DNA from: Limnohabitans sp. G3-2
Lineage (GTDB): Bacteria; Pseudomonadota; Gammaproteobacteria; Burkholderiales; Burkholderiaceae_C
DNA: 64,000 bases
Assembly (NCBI RefSeq): GCF_002778275.1
Contig: NZ_NESG01000003.1
Location: 372,001-436,000 of the forward strand
Reading direction: 5' to 3'
Under the pieces are notes generated by a model. That model was not told where the DNA came from. It ran no database searches and saw nothing but the letters and a program-made list of their open reading frames with translations. Below are positions 1-9,922 of this stretch, one piece after another (the first letter of the stretch is position 1; each line of letters starts with the position of its first letter). The position numbers and the translations under genes are program-made.

Positions 1-858
1 GCCGTTGCGCACCATGATGGAAAACGCCACTTGCTCAAAAAACCGATGCAAGTTGTCACTGGGCAATTGCAGTTGGCGCAACAGTTCTGCAATGCGCTGG
101 TAGCTGCCTTGGTACTTGCGGTCCGACAAGATGTCGCGCACGCGCAGCCCAGCCAGGGCTGCAATGTCTTCAAAGCCCAAGCGCTCTACACGGCCATCGT
201 CATGCGTCACCAAATCAAATCGGTCCAGCACCAGCATCTGCCCATCGTCCGACAGATCAAAGGTTGGGGTCTCGATGCCCGCTTCGCGTGCGGCCGAGAG
301 GCACAAAAATTCGTTGGCGGCCAGGCCGGGGTATGCGGGGCTGGCCGCCTTCACGATGAGCGAAGGGATCGGCACGGTGGGCCGGTCTGGCACCATGATT
401 TTGGGCTGCATGCCTGCGATGCCCGCGCCTGTGCTCAGGTAGGCCGCCACCAGATCGTTGAACACCTCGGGTGTGTAAGCCGTACCCAGCAATTCGCTTT
501 TACTGAGTGTTCGAGGCATGGGCGTGGGGCTTGAGCCGGGCAGGCTGTAGCCCAGCCGCCCAATGCCGTTGCGCCCCACCAGCGCCAGCATGTGCATGGG
601 TGTCATTTGCTGCTTAGGGAAGAGTTCCCGAATCTTCATGAACAGGTCACCCTCAGGCAGGTTTTGATCCATCGGTGGGAAAAGGTCACCGTCTTGCCAG
701 GTGAACTGCTGCGCGGGCGGCATCAACAAGGCCACAGCGGCTTGCTTGGGGTCGGTCTGCACATAACGAAATTCGTAGGTGGACGCCCGGATCAGTTGAC
801 CCGCGTCGTCAGCATCACCTATCGAGACGTTCAGTTGACGAATCTTTTCAGGCAGCAT
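1..858 (-). CDS. hipA: HipA-type serine/threonine kinase toxin (3' part off window)
   Basis: The reading frame stays open for 286 codons to the window edge. HipA toxins phosphorylate glutamyl-tRNA synthetase in E. coli and cause growth arrest; they are held inactive by HipB. Visible family marks are GMQPK near residue 150 (the HipA GxQPK element), the stretch IVKAASPAYPGLAANEF with the usual N-E pair, and LVLDRFD near residue 208. The last readable residues, IMVRNG, are where the family's N-G-D-A-H-x-K-N catalytic loop starts, so the catalytic Asp is just outside the window and activity cannot be judged. The ATG overlaps the last 11 bases of the upstream antitoxin gene, which implies coupled translation. 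The family call is firm; the physiological target is not shown. Confidence 0.85.
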   Translation of the reverse strand, partial: MLPEKIRQLNVSIGDADDAGQLIRASTYEFRYVQTDPKQAAVALLMPPAQQFTWQDGDLFPPMDQNLPEGDLFMKIRELFPKQQMTPMHMLALVGRNGIGRLGYSLPGSSPTPMPRTLSKSELLGTAYTPEVFNDLVAAYLSTGAGIAGMQPKIMVPDRPTVPIPSLIVKAASPAYPGLAANEFLCLSAAREAGIETPTFDLSDDGQMLVLDRFDLVTHDDGRVERLGFEDIAALAGLRVRDILSDRKYQGSYQRIAELLRQLQLPSDNLHRFFEQVAFSIMVRNG

Positions 859-1117
859 CGTCGTCTTCCATGAACCGGGCAGCGACTTCGCTGGCAGTTG
901 GCAGGCCTGCGCGTTCCATGCGCATCACCAGGCCCAAGGCCCCCATGACGGCCATCAGTGAGGACACGGTGGTGTCTTCTCCGGCCTCCAGCCGGTAAAT
1001 GACTTCGCGGACCTTGCCTGCCCTTTCAGCCAGCGCGGACTTGCTCAAGCCCAGCGCTTTTCGGTGTGCTTGCAGTTGTTGGCCCAGTTCATCGGGCAGA
1101 CGAATATTGTCAGTCAT
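848..1117 (-). CDS. hipB: HipB-like HTH antitoxin (Xre family)
   Basis: An 89-residue protein with a helix-turn-helix of the Xre/Cro type (LGLSKSALAERAGKVREVIY, about residues 19-38). It is the expected antitoxin and autorepressor for the HipA encoded immediately downstream, whose start lies inside this gene's 3' end. The start is taken at the ATG giving MTDNIRLP; an ATG three codons earlier (1124-1126) is also possible. The longer open frame upstream is non-conserved-looking sequence running through the operator. A 20-bp palindrome 30 bases upstream fits negative autoregulation by the HipBA complex. Confidence 0.8.
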   Translation of the reverse strand: MTDNIRLPDELGQQLQAHRKALGLSKSALAERAGKVREVIYRLEAGEDTTVSSLMAVMGALGLVMRMERAGLPTASEVAARFMEDDDAA

Positions 1118-1146
1118 GGCTTTCATTTTATGGTTTAAACTGCATA

Positions 1147-1166
1147 TTGCAAGCCATAACTTGCAA
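1147..1166 (-). promoter_or_regulatory. Probable HipB operator palindrome
   Basis: TTGCAAG-N6-CTTGCAA, with perfect 7-base arms, 30 bases upstream of the antitoxin start. A TTGCAA on the minus strand can serve as a -35 element, so binding here would block transcription. A second, looser inverted pair (TTATGG/CCATAA, 1128-1159) overlaps it. Function is inferred from position and symmetry. Confidence 0.5.
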
Positions 1167-1317
1167 AATAGCCCGGCAAGCTTAGCCCAAAACCCATGGC
1201 CGCATGAGGCACCAAGCACTTCTTGACCCAGGGCGATTTGCGGCACGGCCCCCATGACCTTTGCAGCACAGCGCACCAAATGGCAGGCCGCAATCCGCGA
1301 CAATGGGGGCATTACCG

Positions 1318-2601
1318 ATGAACACCATGCACACCCCCCATTTTTCCATCCTCTCCGTCGCGCTCGCCATCACCGTGGGCGCCCTGCTGCCCAGCTCTGG
1401 CGCTTGGGCCGCCAAGCCCCACAAGGCCAAAACAAACACCGCCAAATCGGCCCCGGCCAAGTCCGCAGCGTCCAAAAAGGGGGCGCCAGCGGTGAATGCT
1501 TTGCCCCCACTGCCCGCAGATGTGGCCCTGGCCCCCAACGCGCCGGCACTGCCGGCCAAAGCTTGGCTGCTGATGGACTTTGACTCTGGCGAGGTCCTGG
1601 CCTCGGCCAATGCCAACGAGGCGCTGCCTCCCGCCTCGCTGACCAAAATGATGACCAGCTACATCGTCGAGCAGGCGCTGCGCTCGGGCAAGCTCAAGCC
1701 CACCGACCTGGTCACCGTGAGCGAGAACGCCTGGTGCCGAGGCACCAGCGCAGAGTCTTGCATGTACCTGCCCTTGAACAGCCAAGCCACCGTGATCGAC
1801 CTGCTGCGCGGCATCATCATCCAGTCGGGCAACGACGCGTCCAAGGCGATTGCCGAGCACATGGCCAGCTCTGAAGCGGGGTTTGCCAAACTGATGAACG
1901 CAGAGGCCCAGCGTTTGGGCATGACGCACACCCAATTTGTGAACCCCACCGGCCTGCCCGATCCGGCGCACAAGTCGTCCGCGCGCGACTTGGCCATTTT
2001 GGCGCGCGCCATCATCAAGGACGGTGCCGAGTACTACCCCCTCTACGCTGAACGCGAGTTCAAGTACAACGGCATCAAGCAAGGCAACCGCAACGCCCTG
2101 CTTTACACCGACCCCACCGTGGACGGCCTCAAAACAGGCCACACTGCCGAGGCGGGGTATTGCTTGGTCACATCGTCCAAGCGCAACGACACGCGGCTGA
2201 TCTCGGTCATCCTCAACACCCACAGTGCGCAGGCACGGGCTGACCAAACCCGCACGCTGCTCGGCTGGGGTTTTGGCAGTTTCGAAAAAGTCAGCCCGCT
2301 GGCAGCCAACGCGGTGGCCGGCACGGCCAAGGTCAACTTTGGCAAGGCCGACACCGTGTCCGCAGGCTTGGCTGCGCCTTGGATGATCACTGTGCCGCGC
2401 GGCACCAGCGTGCAAACCGCGGTGGAACTCAAAACGGGCTTGGAAGCCCCGCTCGCCAAAGGGGCTGTGCTGGGCAAAGTCGTGGCCACGGCCAATGGCA
2501 AACCAGTGGGCGAAGCAGCGCTGGTGGCGCAGACCGACGTGGAGCGCTCAGGCTGGCTGTTGTTGGCTTGGCAGCATCTGACCCGCTTGTTCGGCAAGTA
2601 A
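1318..2601 (+). CDS. dacA: D-alanyl-D-alanine carboxypeptidase (PBP5/6 family)
   Basis: A low-molecular-weight penicillin-binding protein of 427 residues that trims the terminal D-Ala from peptidoglycan pentapeptides in the periplasm. All three active-site motifs are present in order: SLTK (107-110), SGN (170-172) and KTG (272-274), followed by a C-terminal PBP5-type beta domain. The N-terminus has a signal peptide ending near the AWA at 29-31, then an Ala/Lys-rich linker before the catalytic domain. The start was placed at 1318 so that the signal peptide is at the N-terminus; codons upstream encode no signal. dacA versus dacC naming cannot be settled from sequence alone. Confidence 0.92.
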   Translation: MNTMHTPHFSILSVALAITVGALLPSSGAWAAKPHKAKTNTAKSAPAKSAASKKGAPAVNALPPLPADVALAPNAPALPAKAWLLMDFDSGEVLASANANEALPPASLTKMMTSYIVEQALRSGKLKPTDLVTVSENAWCRGTSAESCMYLPLNSQATVIDLLRGIIIQSGNDASKAIAEHMASSEAGFAKLMNAEAQRLGMTHTQFVNPTGLPDPAHKSSARDLAILARAIIKDGAEYYPLYAEREFKYNGIKQGNRNALLYTDPTVDGLKTGHTAEAGYCLVTSSKRNDTRLISVILNTHSAQARADQTRTLLGWGFGSFEKVSPLAANAVAGTAKVNFGKADTVSAGLAAPWMITVPRGTSVQTAVELKTGLEAPLAKGAVLGKVVATANGKPVGEAALVAQTDVERSGWLLLAWQHLTRLFGK

Positions 2602-2610
2602 GCCGCAGGA

Positions 2611-3252
2611 TCAGGGGTGCCGCTCCAGCACCCGCGTCAAAGCCGCCTGCAAATGCTCTGAGGGCAGGCGCTTGAAGCCCGAACGGGCAAAGCGCTGCAA
2701 GCGGCCTTGCATGAAAGCGACCAACACAGAAGCCTGTACCTGGGTGTCCACGGTGGGCGTGCTGGACGCGGCGTTCGCCTCGCGCAGGGATTGACGCAGT
2801 TGCGCCTCGATCTTGTCAAACAGCAAGTTGATGCGTTCTTGCAAACGCTCATGCTCGAGCACCAAGGCGTCGCCGATCATCACGCGGCTCATGCCCGGGT
2901 TTTTCTCTGCGAATTGCAGCAACAAGGCGACGATGCGGCTGGCCTGCACAGCACCCGCGGGTTCACGGTCGGTGACCTGCCGAATCAGTCCGATGACCGA
3001 TTGGTCCACAAAATCGATCAGGCCTTCAAACATCTGCGCCTTGCTGGCGAAGTGGCGGTACAAAGCCGCTTCGCTCACGCCGATCTTGGCGGCCAAACTG
3101 GCCGTGGTGACGCGCTCGGCACCCGGCTGCTCCAGCATGGCGGCCAGGGTTTGCAAAATTTGCAAGCGTCTCTCGCCCGGACGCGGGCGTTTGCGCACGG
3201 GGGCCTCATCACCTTCTGAAAATCGCTCGCTTTGTGGCTCTTGGTCCGACAT
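2611..3252 (-). CDS. slmA: Nucleoid occlusion factor SlmA (TetR family)
   Basis: A 213-residue TetR-fold protein with an N-terminal HTH (VTTASLAAKIGVSEAALYRH, about 48-67) and the characteristic SlmA body (GLIDFVDQSVIGLI, FAEKNPGMSRVMIGDAL, FMQGRLQRF). SlmA binds specific chromosomal sites and inhibits FtsZ ring assembly over the nucleoid. The charged N-terminal tail (residues 1-30) is somewhat long. It lies directly downstream of argB in the same direction, an arrangement common in Burkholderiales. Confidence 0.9.
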   Translation of the reverse strand: MSDQEPQSERFSEGDEAPVRKRPRPGERRLQILQTLAAMLEQPGAERVTTASLAAKIGVSEAALYRHFASKAQMFEGLIDFVDQSVIGLIRQVTDREPAGAVQASRIVALLLQFAEKNPGMSRVMIGDALVLEHERLQERINLLFDKIEAQLRQSLREANAASSTPTVDTQVQASVLVAFMQGRLQRFARSGFKRLPSEHLQAALTRVLERHP

Positions 3253-3294
3253 GTCGCCCCCGCTGTTTTTTCAAATGATGGATGGCTGCAGCAT

Positions 3295-4194
3295 TCAGCG
3301 GCTGCGGATCATGGTGCCAAAGGCTTGCTCGGACAACACTTCGAGCAGCATTGCGTGCGGCACACGCCCATCGATGATGTGCACCGCATGGACGCCGCTC
3401 TTGGCGGCATCCAATGCCCCTGCGATTTTGGGGATCATGCCGCCGCTGATGGTGCCGTCCGCACACAACTCGTCGATGCGGCTGGGCGTCAACTCGGTCA
3501 GCAACTGGCCTTCTTTGTCCAGCACGCCACGGATGTTGGTGAGCATGAGCAATTTCTCAGCTTGAAGAACGGTGGCCAGTTTGGCGGCCACCACGTCAGC
3601 GTTGATGTTGTAACTCTCGTTGTTCACACCAAAGCCAATGGGGCTGACCACGGGTATGAAGGCGTCGTCCTGCAGGCAGGTCAAGATCGAAGGGTCAATG
3701 CTTTCAATTTCGCCGACCTGGCCCACATCGTGCTCAATGCTTGCGTCTTGGCTGTCGACCAGGCGCAGTTTTTTGGCGCGGATCAAGCCACCGTCGCGGC
3801 CTGTGAGGCCCACGGCCTTGCCGCCCGCGCGGTTGATCATGCCCACAATGTCTTGCTGCACTTCGCCGCCCAACACCCACTCGACCACTTCCATGGTTTC
3901 TGCATCGGTCACGCGCATGCCCTGAATGAACTCGCCGGTCTTGCCCAGGCGCTTCAATGCGGTTTCGATCTGCGGTCCGCCGCCATGCACCACCACCGGG
4001 TTCATGCCGACCAGTTTCAACAGCACCACATCCTCGGCAAAAGCCTGTTGCAGCGCCGGGTCCGTCATGGCGTTGCCGCCGTATTTGATGACCAGCGTTT
4101 TGCCGTGGTACTTGCGGATATAGGGCATGGCCTGCGCCAAAATTTGGGCTTGGTCATGCGGGGCCAGGGCAGCGGTTTTGGTGGTGTCGGTCAT
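3295..4194 (-). CDS. argB: Acetylglutamate kinase
   Basis: A 299-residue amino acid kinase that phosphorylates N-acetylglutamate, the second step of arginine synthesis, in the cytoplasm. Visible motifs are KYGGNAM (37-43) for phosphate binding, HGGGPQ (70-75) for N-acetylglutamate, and the C-terminal GGMIPK segment near residue 255. Start taken at the ATG giving MTDTTKT; an upstream frame extension adds 11 hydrophobic residues not expected in this cytoplasmic enzyme. It probably shares a transcript with slmA. Confidence 0.95.
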   Translation of the reverse strand: MTDTTKTAALAPHDQAQILAQAMPYIRKYHGKTLVIKYGGNAMTDPALQQAFAEDVVLLKLVGMNPVVVHGGGPQIETALKRLGKTGEFIQGMRVTDAETMEVVEWVLGGEVQQDIVGMINRAGGKAVGLTGRDGGLIRAKKLRLVDSQDASIEHDVGQVGEIESIDPSILTCLQDDAFIPVVSPIGFGVNNESYNINADVVAAKLATVLQAEKLLMLTNIRGVLDKEGQLLTELTPSRIDELCADGTISGGMIPKIAGALDAAKSGVHAVHIIDGRVPHAMLLEVLSEQAFGTMIRSR

Positions 4195-4271
4195 GTTCAA
4201 AAGCATCCAGCAAAAAATGGAAAACAAGGCTCAAGCGTTTGGCAGGCATTGTGCCGCATGCCCAAGGTGCA

Positions 4272-5162
4272 TCACAGCATCTCCGCGAGCATGCGGTCGA
4301 CGCCTTGTTGCCAAGGTGGCAGCACCAAACCGAAGCTTTGCTGCAGCTTGTGTGTGCTCAACCGAGAGTTCAAAGGACGCTGTGCGGGCGTTGGAAAGGA
4401 CGCGGTGGACACGGGCGCCACCTCCTTGACTTGCAAGGCCAGATCGGGCTTGATCTGGCGGGCGGTGGCGATCACGTGGCTGGCGTAGCCGTGCCAAGTC
4501 GTCTCGCCGGCCGCCACCAAATGGTACACACCCGCCAGATCTTGCTGCTGCAACACGCAACGGATGGCGTGCGCGGTGACATCGGCAATCAAATCGGCGC
4601 CGGTGGGCGCTCCGTGCTGGTCGTCGATGACCGTCAAGCGTTCGCGTTCAGCGGCCAATCGCAACATGGTTTTGGCAAAGTTGCCACCCCGCGCCGCATA
4701 GACCCAGCTGGTCCGAAAAACCAGGTGCTTCGCGCACGCGGCGGCAATGGCTTGCTCACCCTCCAGTTTGGTTTGTCCGTAAACACTCAAAGGCGCCGTG
4801 GCGCCGCCCTCTTGCCAAGGCTGGTCGCCTTGGCCATTGAACACGTAATCGGTGGAGTAATGCACCAACCAAGCGCCCACCTCGGCAGCGGCTTTCGCCA
4901 GGGCTGCGGGGGCGGTGGCATTGAGGCAGCGGGCCAGTTCAGGCTCGGACTCGGCTTTGTCCACCGCCGTGTGCGCGGCCGCATTGACCACCACGTCCGG
5001 TCGGAGGTCCCGCACCGTTTGGGCCAGACGCTCGGGCTGGCTCAGGTCACCGCACCAAGGGGTGCTGTGCCGATCCAGCGCCAGCACTTCGCCCAGCGGG
5101 GCCAAGCTGCGCTGCAACTCCCAGCCCACTTGGCCATTTTTCCCCAGCAGCAAGATCTTCAT
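4272..5162 (-). CDS. rfbD: dTDP-4-dehydrorhamnose reductase
   Basis: A 296-residue extended short-chain dehydrogenase that catalyses the last step of dTDP-L-rhamnose synthesis. It has the N-terminal nucleotide fold GKNGQVG (7-13), STDYVF (103-108) and the catalytic YGQTK (128-132). The ATG overlaps the stop codon of rfbB as ATGA, so the two are translationally coupled. The usual partners rfbA and rfbC are not adjacent, so they must lie elsewhere or the pathway must be completed by paralogues. Confidence 0.93.
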   Translation of the reverse strand: MKILLLGKNGQVGWELQRSLAPLGEVLALDRHSTPWCGDLSQPERLAQTVRDLRPDVVVNAAAHTAVDKAESEPELARCLNATAPAALAKAAAEVGAWLVHYSTDYVFNGQGDQPWQEGGATAPLSVYGQTKLEGEQAIAAACAKHLVFRTSWVYAARGGNFAKTMLRLAAERERLTVIDDQHGAPTGADLIADVTAHAIRCVLQQQDLAGVYHLVAAGETTWHGYASHVIATARQIKPDLALQVKEVAPVSTASFPTPAQRPLNSRLSTHKLQQSFGLVLPPWQQGVDRMLAEML

Positions 5163-6229
5163 GCTTGGCGCTCTGCATAGTTCTTGCTGACCCACTCGCG
5201 GTATGCGCCACTTTGCACATGGGCCACCCACTCGGGGTTGGCCAAATACCACGCCACGGTTTTGCGGATACCCGTCTCAAAGGTCTCGGCAGGCTTCCAG
5301 CCCAGCTCGGCTTCGAGCTTGCGGGCGTCGATGGCGTAGCGACGGTCGTGACCTGGACGGTCGGTCACATAGGTGATTTGCTCCGCGTAAGAGGTGCCAT
5401 CGGACTTGGGGCGCATCTCGTCGAGCAGTTGGCAAATGGTTTGGACGATCTCGATGTTGGGCTTTTCATTCCAGCCGCCCACGTTGTAGACCTCGCCCAA
5501 ACGCCCGGCTTCCAGCACGCGGCGAATGGCACTGCAGTGGTCTTTGACGTAGAGCCAATCGCGGATTTGCATGCCGTCGCCGTACACCGGCAGTGGCTTG
5601 CCTGCCAAGGCATTGACGACCATGAGCGGGATGAGCTTTTCCGGAAAGTGATAGGGCCCGTAGTTGTTGGAGCAGTTGGTGGTCAGCACCGGCAAGCCAT
5701 AGGTGTGGTGCCAAGCGCGGACCAAATGGTCACTGGCCGCTTTGCTGGCGCTGTAGGGGCTGTTGGGCTCGTAACGGTGGTTTTCGTTGAAGGCCGGATC
5801 GCCTTTGGCCAAAGAGCCATAGACCTCATCGGTGGAGACGTGCAAAAAGCGGAAAGCCGATTTCTCGGCGGCGGGCAAATCGGTCCAATATGCACGCACC
5901 GACTCGAGCATGCGGAAGGTGCCCACGATGTTGGTGTCAATGAACTCGCCCGGGCCATGGATGGAGCGGTCGACGTGGCTTTCTGCCGCAAAGTTGACCA
6001 CCGCGCGCGGGCGGTGCTCGGCCAACAAGCGGCTGACCAATGCGCCGTCTCCAATGTCCCCTTGCACCAACTGGTGCCGCGCATCGCCCTGCAAGCTGGC
6101 CAGCGTTTCGGGATTGCCCGCGTAGGTGAGTTTGTCAAGGTTGATGATGGCCTCGTTGCTGGCGGCCAGCCAATCGAGGACAAAGTTGGCGCCAATGAAG
6201 CCGGCGCCGCCGGTGACGAGAAGGGTCAT
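5159..6229 (-). CDS. rfbB: dTDP-glucose 4,6-dehydratase
   Basis: A 356-residue NAD-dependent enzyme forming dTDP-4-keto-6-deoxyglucose for rhamnose-containing polysaccharides. It shows the Rossmann start TGGAGFIG (6-13), the catalytic TDEVYG (133-138) and YSASK (159-163), and the length typical of RfbB. The start is the ATG at 6229; upstream in-frame codons lack homology-like composition. It is first in a two-gene unit with rfbD and diverges from the phasin gene. Confidence 0.95.
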   Translation of the reverse strand: MTLLVTGGAGFIGANFVLDWLAASNEAIINLDKLTYAGNPETLASLQGDARHQLVQGDIGDGALVSRLLAEHRPRAVVNFAAESHVDRSIHGPGEFIDTNIVGTFRMLESVRAYWTDLPAAEKSAFRFLHVSTDEVYGSLAKGDPAFNENHRYEPNSPYSASKAASDHLVRAWHHTYGLPVLTTNCSNNYGPYHFPEKLIPLMVVNALAGKPLPVYGDGMQIRDWLYVKDHCSAIRRVLEAGRLGEVYNVGGWNEKPNIEIVQTICQLLDEMRPKSDGTSYAEQITYVTDRPGHDRRYAIDARKLEAELGWKPAETFETGIRKTVAWYLANPEWVAHVQSGAYREWVSKNYAERQA

Positions 6230-6339
6230 GAGGATGCGGATCTGCTGGGTGCCACGGGACGCGGCACCACGGTCTGGCGATTTTAGAAGCATTGCGCCTG
6301 AACGCAGGTTAAAGTGGCACCTTGTTCAGGAAGTGCACC

Positions 6340-6891
6340 ATGGCCAAATCAAAAGACCCCACACGCAACACCAGCAGCGCCTCTGCGCCACAGGGCAGCA
6401 CCCCGCCGCCGGCCCAGCATGTTTGGCTGGCCGGTTTGGGCGCCATGGCCAAAGCCCAAGAGCAAGGCAGCAAAGCCATCGAGACCTTGTTGAGCGACGG
6501 TTTGGCGTTCCAGCGCAAAAGCCAGGCTGAGGCGCAGCAACGCCTGCACGAAGCCACCGAGCGTCTGAGCCATTTGGCCACCGACTTTGGCCAACAGGCC
6601 ACTGGCCGCGTCGACAAACTGGAGCATTTGTTTGAAGACCGGGTGGCCAAGGCCTTGCACCGCTTGGGCATGCCAACCCTCTTGGACATTCAGATGCTGA
6701 GCGACCGCGTGGCGCAACTCGAAACTCAATGGGCGGCAGCGCAGAAACCGTCCTCTGCATCCGCGAAGAAAGCGCCCGCCAAGGCGGCAGCAAAAACCGC
6801 GGCCCCCAAAGTGGCCACAAAGGCGGCCCCAAAAGCCGCCCCCAAAGCCGTCCGAACACCCGCCCAGAAAACCCGGTCAAAGTCCGCCTAA
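6340..6891 (+). CDS. Phasin family protein with Ala/Lys-rich tail
   Basis: A 183-residue protein resembling polyhydroxyalkanoate granule-associated proteins (PhaF/PhaI type). Residues 25-135 are predicted helical with heptad-like spacing (QHVWLAGLGAMAKAQEQG..., ending in a coiled coil around LDIQMLSDRVAQLE). Residues 140-183 are built from Ala-Lys-Pro-rich repeats (KKAPAKAAAKTAAPK and similar), like the histone-H1-like tail of PhaF that ties granules to DNA. Followed 21 bases later by a TetR gene in the same direction, which may regulate it. Assignment rests on architecture; granule binding is inferred. Confidence 0.75.
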   Translation: MAKSKDPTRNTSSASAPQGSTPPPAQHVWLAGLGAMAKAQEQGSKAIETLLSDGLAFQRKSQAEAQQRLHEATERLSHLATDFGQQATGRVDKLEHLFEDRVAKALHRLGMPTLLDIQMLSDRVAQLETQWAAAQKPSSASAKKAPAKAAAKTAAPKVATKAAPKAAPKAVRTPAQKTRSKSA

Positions 6892-6912
6892 GAACTGGCA
6901 GGGCGCACCGAC

Positions 6913-7581
6913 ATGGCCAAAAAAGCCCCCCGCAGAACCGCCGAGCGGATTGCCGAGGTCACGCTGGCCTTGTTCAACCGGTTTGGCGAGCCCAACGTTT
7001 CCACCACGCTGATTTCTGCCGAACTCCACATCAGCCCAGGCAATCTGTACTACCACTTTGCGTCCAAGGATGCCTTGGTCAACCACTTGTTTGACCAATA
7101 CGAAGTGTCGATGTTGGCGCTGCTGGATGCCGCACCCGATGTGCGCGACATCGAAGACGCCTGGTTCTTTTTGCACTCCCTGTTTGAGCAAGTGTGGAAC
7201 CACCGGTTTTTGTACCGTGACCTGAACAACCTGCTCTCGGGTAACCGCCACTTGGAGACGCATTTCCATGCCGTGCTGGAGCGCCAAACTTTGGCGTTCA
7301 GGCAATTGCTGGAGTCTTTGGCATCGGCGGGCTTGATGGCAATCGACGCGGACAGCATCGAAACCCTGTCGGCCAGCATGTCGGTGATGGTGACCTATTG
7401 GCTCAGCTATGAATATGTGCGCAACCCTCGGCAAGCGCTGGAGCCGGCCAGTGCGGGCTTGGCCCTGACACGGGGTGCACAGCATGTGCTGGCCCTGCTG
7501 ACGCCCTACATGGCCAGTCAGGATCTGCAAACGCATTTGCAAGCCTTGAGCTCGGCCTACAGCGCCAACGACACGCGCTGA
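6913..7581 (+). CDS. TetR/AcrR family transcriptional regulator
   Basis: A 222-residue regulator with an N-terminal HTH (TTLISAELHISPGNLYYHF, about 35-53) typical of TetR proteins and an alpha-helical ligand-binding C-terminus. It follows the phasin gene closely and probably shares its transcript, so control of polyhydroxyalkanoate or fatty-acid metabolism is a reasonable guess, but nothing in the ligand domain identifies the effector. Confidence 0.75.
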   Translation: MAKKAPRRTAERIAEVTLALFNRFGEPNVSTTLISAELHISPGNLYYHFASKDALVNHLFDQYEVSMLALLDAAPDVRDIEDAWFFLHSLFEQVWNHRFLYRDLNNLLSGNRHLETHFHAVLERQTLAFRQLLESLASAGLMAIDADSIETLSASMSVMVTYWLSYEYVRNPRQALEPASAGLALTRGAQHVLALLTPYMASQDLQTHLQALSSAYSANDTR

Positions 7582-7617
7582 AGCCGCCGCTCGAGGCCTT
7601 CCGCTTCTTGCGAGCGC

Positions 7618-8391
7618 TCAGGGCCTTGCCGTGAACCGCAAAGCCGCCAAAGCCAGCAAGCCGTCAAAAATCAGGTTGTCCACCAGCTCAAATTGAAGCG
7701 ACATGCTGGGGGCCATTTTCCAACCCGCACCGCCGGTCATGATGCACAGGGGCTCCTGCCCGGTGCGTTCGCGCAGGTGCTGCACCATGCGTTCGCAAGC
7801 CCCGGCAATGGCGTAAGTGCCGCCACTGGTCAGGGCATCGCTGGTGTTGGTGGGGAAAGGGGTCACCTCGCCGGTGGGCACATGCAAACCGGCTGTACCG
7901 GATTCCAGCGCCCGCAGCATGATGCCGTGGCCAGGCAAGATCAGCCCGCCTAAAAACCGGCCATCGGCGTCGATGGCTTCGACCGTCACAGCCGTTCCCA
8001 CCATGACCACCACCAAGGGGCGTGCAGGACCGCAGGCCAGCAAACGGTGACGTGCACCCACCATGGCCACCCAGCGGTCTGAGCCCAAGCGCGAGGGGTG
8101 GTCGTAGCCATTGGTCAGTCCCGCCTCTTGGGCGCTGGGCACCACCCAATGCGGGGTGACGTCCCAAATGTCCATTTGCTCTTGCACCCGGCGTTTGATC
8201 GCATCGCCAGCCACCACGCACCCCAGCATCTGGTCCGGCTTGGGCAACTGCGCCCAAGCGCCTTCGGACAGGCGGTCGATGTTCTCCAGAAACTCGGCGC
8301 CATGCGCCAGCAATTGGCCCTGGGGGCTGGGTTGGTCGTAAAGCGCCCATTTCAGGCGCGTGTTGCCCACATCGATGGCTAAAAATGTCAT
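7618..8391 (-). CDS. coaX: Type III pantothenate kinase
   Basis: A 257-residue ASKHA-fold kinase that phosphorylates pantothenate, the first step of coenzyme A synthesis. Motifs include the N-terminal phosphate-binding [11 protein letters not shown] (5-15), [11 protein letters not shown] near 105 with the catalytic Asp, and GGLILPG near 158. It converges on the TetR gene with only 36 bases between the stops. In Burkholderiales coaX often follows birA; here the upstream neighbour is an unrelated amidase, so it appears to be transcribed alone. Confidence 0.93.
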   Translation of the reverse strand: MTFLAIDVGNTRLKWALYDQPSPQGQLLAHGAEFLENIDRLSEGAWAQLPKPDQMLGCVVAGDAIKRRVQEQMDIWDVTPHWVVPSAQEAGLTNGYDHPSRLGSDRWVAMVGARHRLLACGPARPLVVVMVGTAVTVEAIDADGRFLGGLILPGHGIMLRALESGTAGLHVPTGEVTPFPTNTSDALTSGGTYAIAGACERMVQHLRERTGQEPLCIMTGGAGWKMAPSMSLQFELVDNLIFDGLLALAALRFTARP

Positions 8392-8455
8392 CCGGCGATG
8401 ATAATGAGTTTCAGCGCCGATGGACGCCGTGCGAAGCAGTTCTCGCCGCTTCCCG

Positions 8456-9874
8456 TCAAATGGCGGGGCGAACCACGGGCATCACCGACTCATAAGCCCT
8501 GGCCGCACGCAAGACCAGCGCATCGCCAAACATCGGCCCCACGATCTGTAAACCCATGGGCAAGCCCTCACGGGTCAAACCACAGGGGACCGTGATGGCC
8601 GGTTGTTGGGTCAAATTGAAGGGGTAACTGAAAGGCGTCCAGCCCAACATGGACGCCGGATTCATGGGCACGGTGCCAGCTGCACGCGCCTCGAACGCGG
8701 GGATCGAGACGGCGGGCGTGACCAGCAGGTCATAGCGTTGCATGAACTGGCGCATGTGCGAGCCCAACACGCCACGCCTTTGGTTCAGTTGCTGGATTTG
8801 CAAGGCGCTCAGTTGCGCGCCCAACTCGGCCTCGGTCTGGAAATCCGGGTCAGCCACGGCTTGCTGCGCGGCGCTCAAACCTTGCCAGACGGTGTAGGCA
8901 CCCAAAAACCACAGGCCGGTGGTGATCTCCAGGGGGTCCTCGAAACCGGGGTCAACTTGCGCCACTTGCGCGCCCAAGGCCTGCAGTTGTTGCACAGCCG
9001 CCGCCACCGCCGCAGCGATCTCGGGATGGACATTTTTGGCATAACCCAAGGTGGGTGAATAGGCGATCCGCAAGCCACGCAAGCCGTCTTCCAGGCCCAC
9101 GGTGTAGTCGCTCGCGTCGGGGGGCAGCGCCGTCCAGTCGCGGGCATCGGGCTGCTTGAGCACATTGGTCATCAAGGCGGCGTCGCGCACGCTCATGGTG
9201 TGCGGGCCCAGATGCGCCACCGAACCAAACGGTGACAGGGGATAAGCGGGCACGCGGCCAAAGCTGGGTTTGAAGCCCACATTGCCGCAAAAGGCGGCCG
9301 GGATGCGCACGCTGCCCGCACCGTCGGTGCCCACGCCCATGGGCCCCAGGCCTGCCGCCACAGCCGCCGCCGTCCCCCCCGAAGAGCCGCCAGGCGTGTG
9401 GTTCAAATTCCAGGGGTTGCGGGTGATGCCTGTCGCTGGCGAGTTGGTCTCGCCCTTGCACCCAAACTCAGGGGTGGTGGTTTTGCCCAGCAAAACAGCC
9501 CCCGCTTCGCGCAAACGGGCGGTGGCGGGCGCGTCCACATCCCAGGGCTGGTTGCGGTCAATGGTGCGGCTGCCGCGCAGGGTGGGCCAGCCTTGGGTCA
9601 GGATCAGGTCCTTGATGGAAGTGGGCACACCGTCCAAAGCGCCCACGGGCGTGCCTTGTTGGCGGTGGGCTTGCCAACGGGTTTCACTGGCTCGTGCGCT
9701 GGCCAAAGCGGCCTGCTCATCCACCAGACAAAAGGCGTTGATTTTCGGGTTGACACGCTCGATGCGCTGCAGCACGGCCTGGGTGACTTCCACCGGTGAG
9801 GCCTGGCCACTGCGGTACAGCGCCAGCAGTTCGTGGGCGGGAACTTGGGTCAGGTCTTGGGGTGTCGCGCTCAT
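8456..9874 (-). CDS. Amidase signature family hydrolase
   Basis: A 472-residue amidase with an intact Ser-cisSer-Lys triad: Lys88 (TSIKDL), Ser164 (first Ser of GGSSGG) and Ser188 (GTDGAGSVR). It hydrolyses an amide bond of unknown substrate. It is not GatA by context, since no gatB or gatC is near. It sits 48 bases downstream of the MlrC-like gene, in the same direction as the peptide importer genes, which suggests it acts on an imported amide or peptide. It differs clearly from the second amidase at 16665-18095. Confidence 0.85.
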   Translation of the reverse strand: MSATPQDLTQVPAHELLALYRSGQASPVEVTQAVLQRIERVNPKINAFCLVDEQAALASARASETRWQAHRQQGTPVGALDGVPTSIKDLILTQGWPTLRGSRTIDRNQPWDVDAPATARLREAGAVLLGKTTTPEFGCKGETNSPATGITRNPWNLNHTPGGSSGGTAAAVAAGLGPMGVGTDGAGSVRIPAAFCGNVGFKPSFGRVPAYPLSPFGSVAHLGPHTMSVRDAALMTNVLKQPDARDWTALPPDASDYTVGLEDGLRGLRIAYSPTLGYAKNVHPEIAAAVAAAVQQLQALGAQVAQVDPGFEDPLEITTGLWFLGAYTVWQGLSAAQQAVADPDFQTEAELGAQLSALQIQQLNQRRGVLGSHMRQFMQRYDLLVTPAVSIPAFEARAAGTVPMNPASMLGWTPFSYPFNLTQQPAITVPCGLTREGLPMGLQIVGPMFGDALVLRAARAYESVMPVVRPAI

Positions 9875-9922
9875 GGGGTGTGCCTCTTCAAAAAAGTTCA
9901 AAAGCCAGACCGACCCGCCGCC

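Noticed and set aside
1312-2415. Long antisense open frames over dacA and many other genes
   Set aside because: In this GC-rich genome, opposite-strand frames of 100-500 codons arise by codon bias. Their translations are rich in Arg/His/Gly/Ala without motifs, and each lies over a clearly recognisable gene.
8456-9874. GatA subunit of tRNA-dependent amidotransferase
   Set aside because: No gatB/gatC nearby and the flanking genes are a peptide importer and a peptidase; general amidase preferred.
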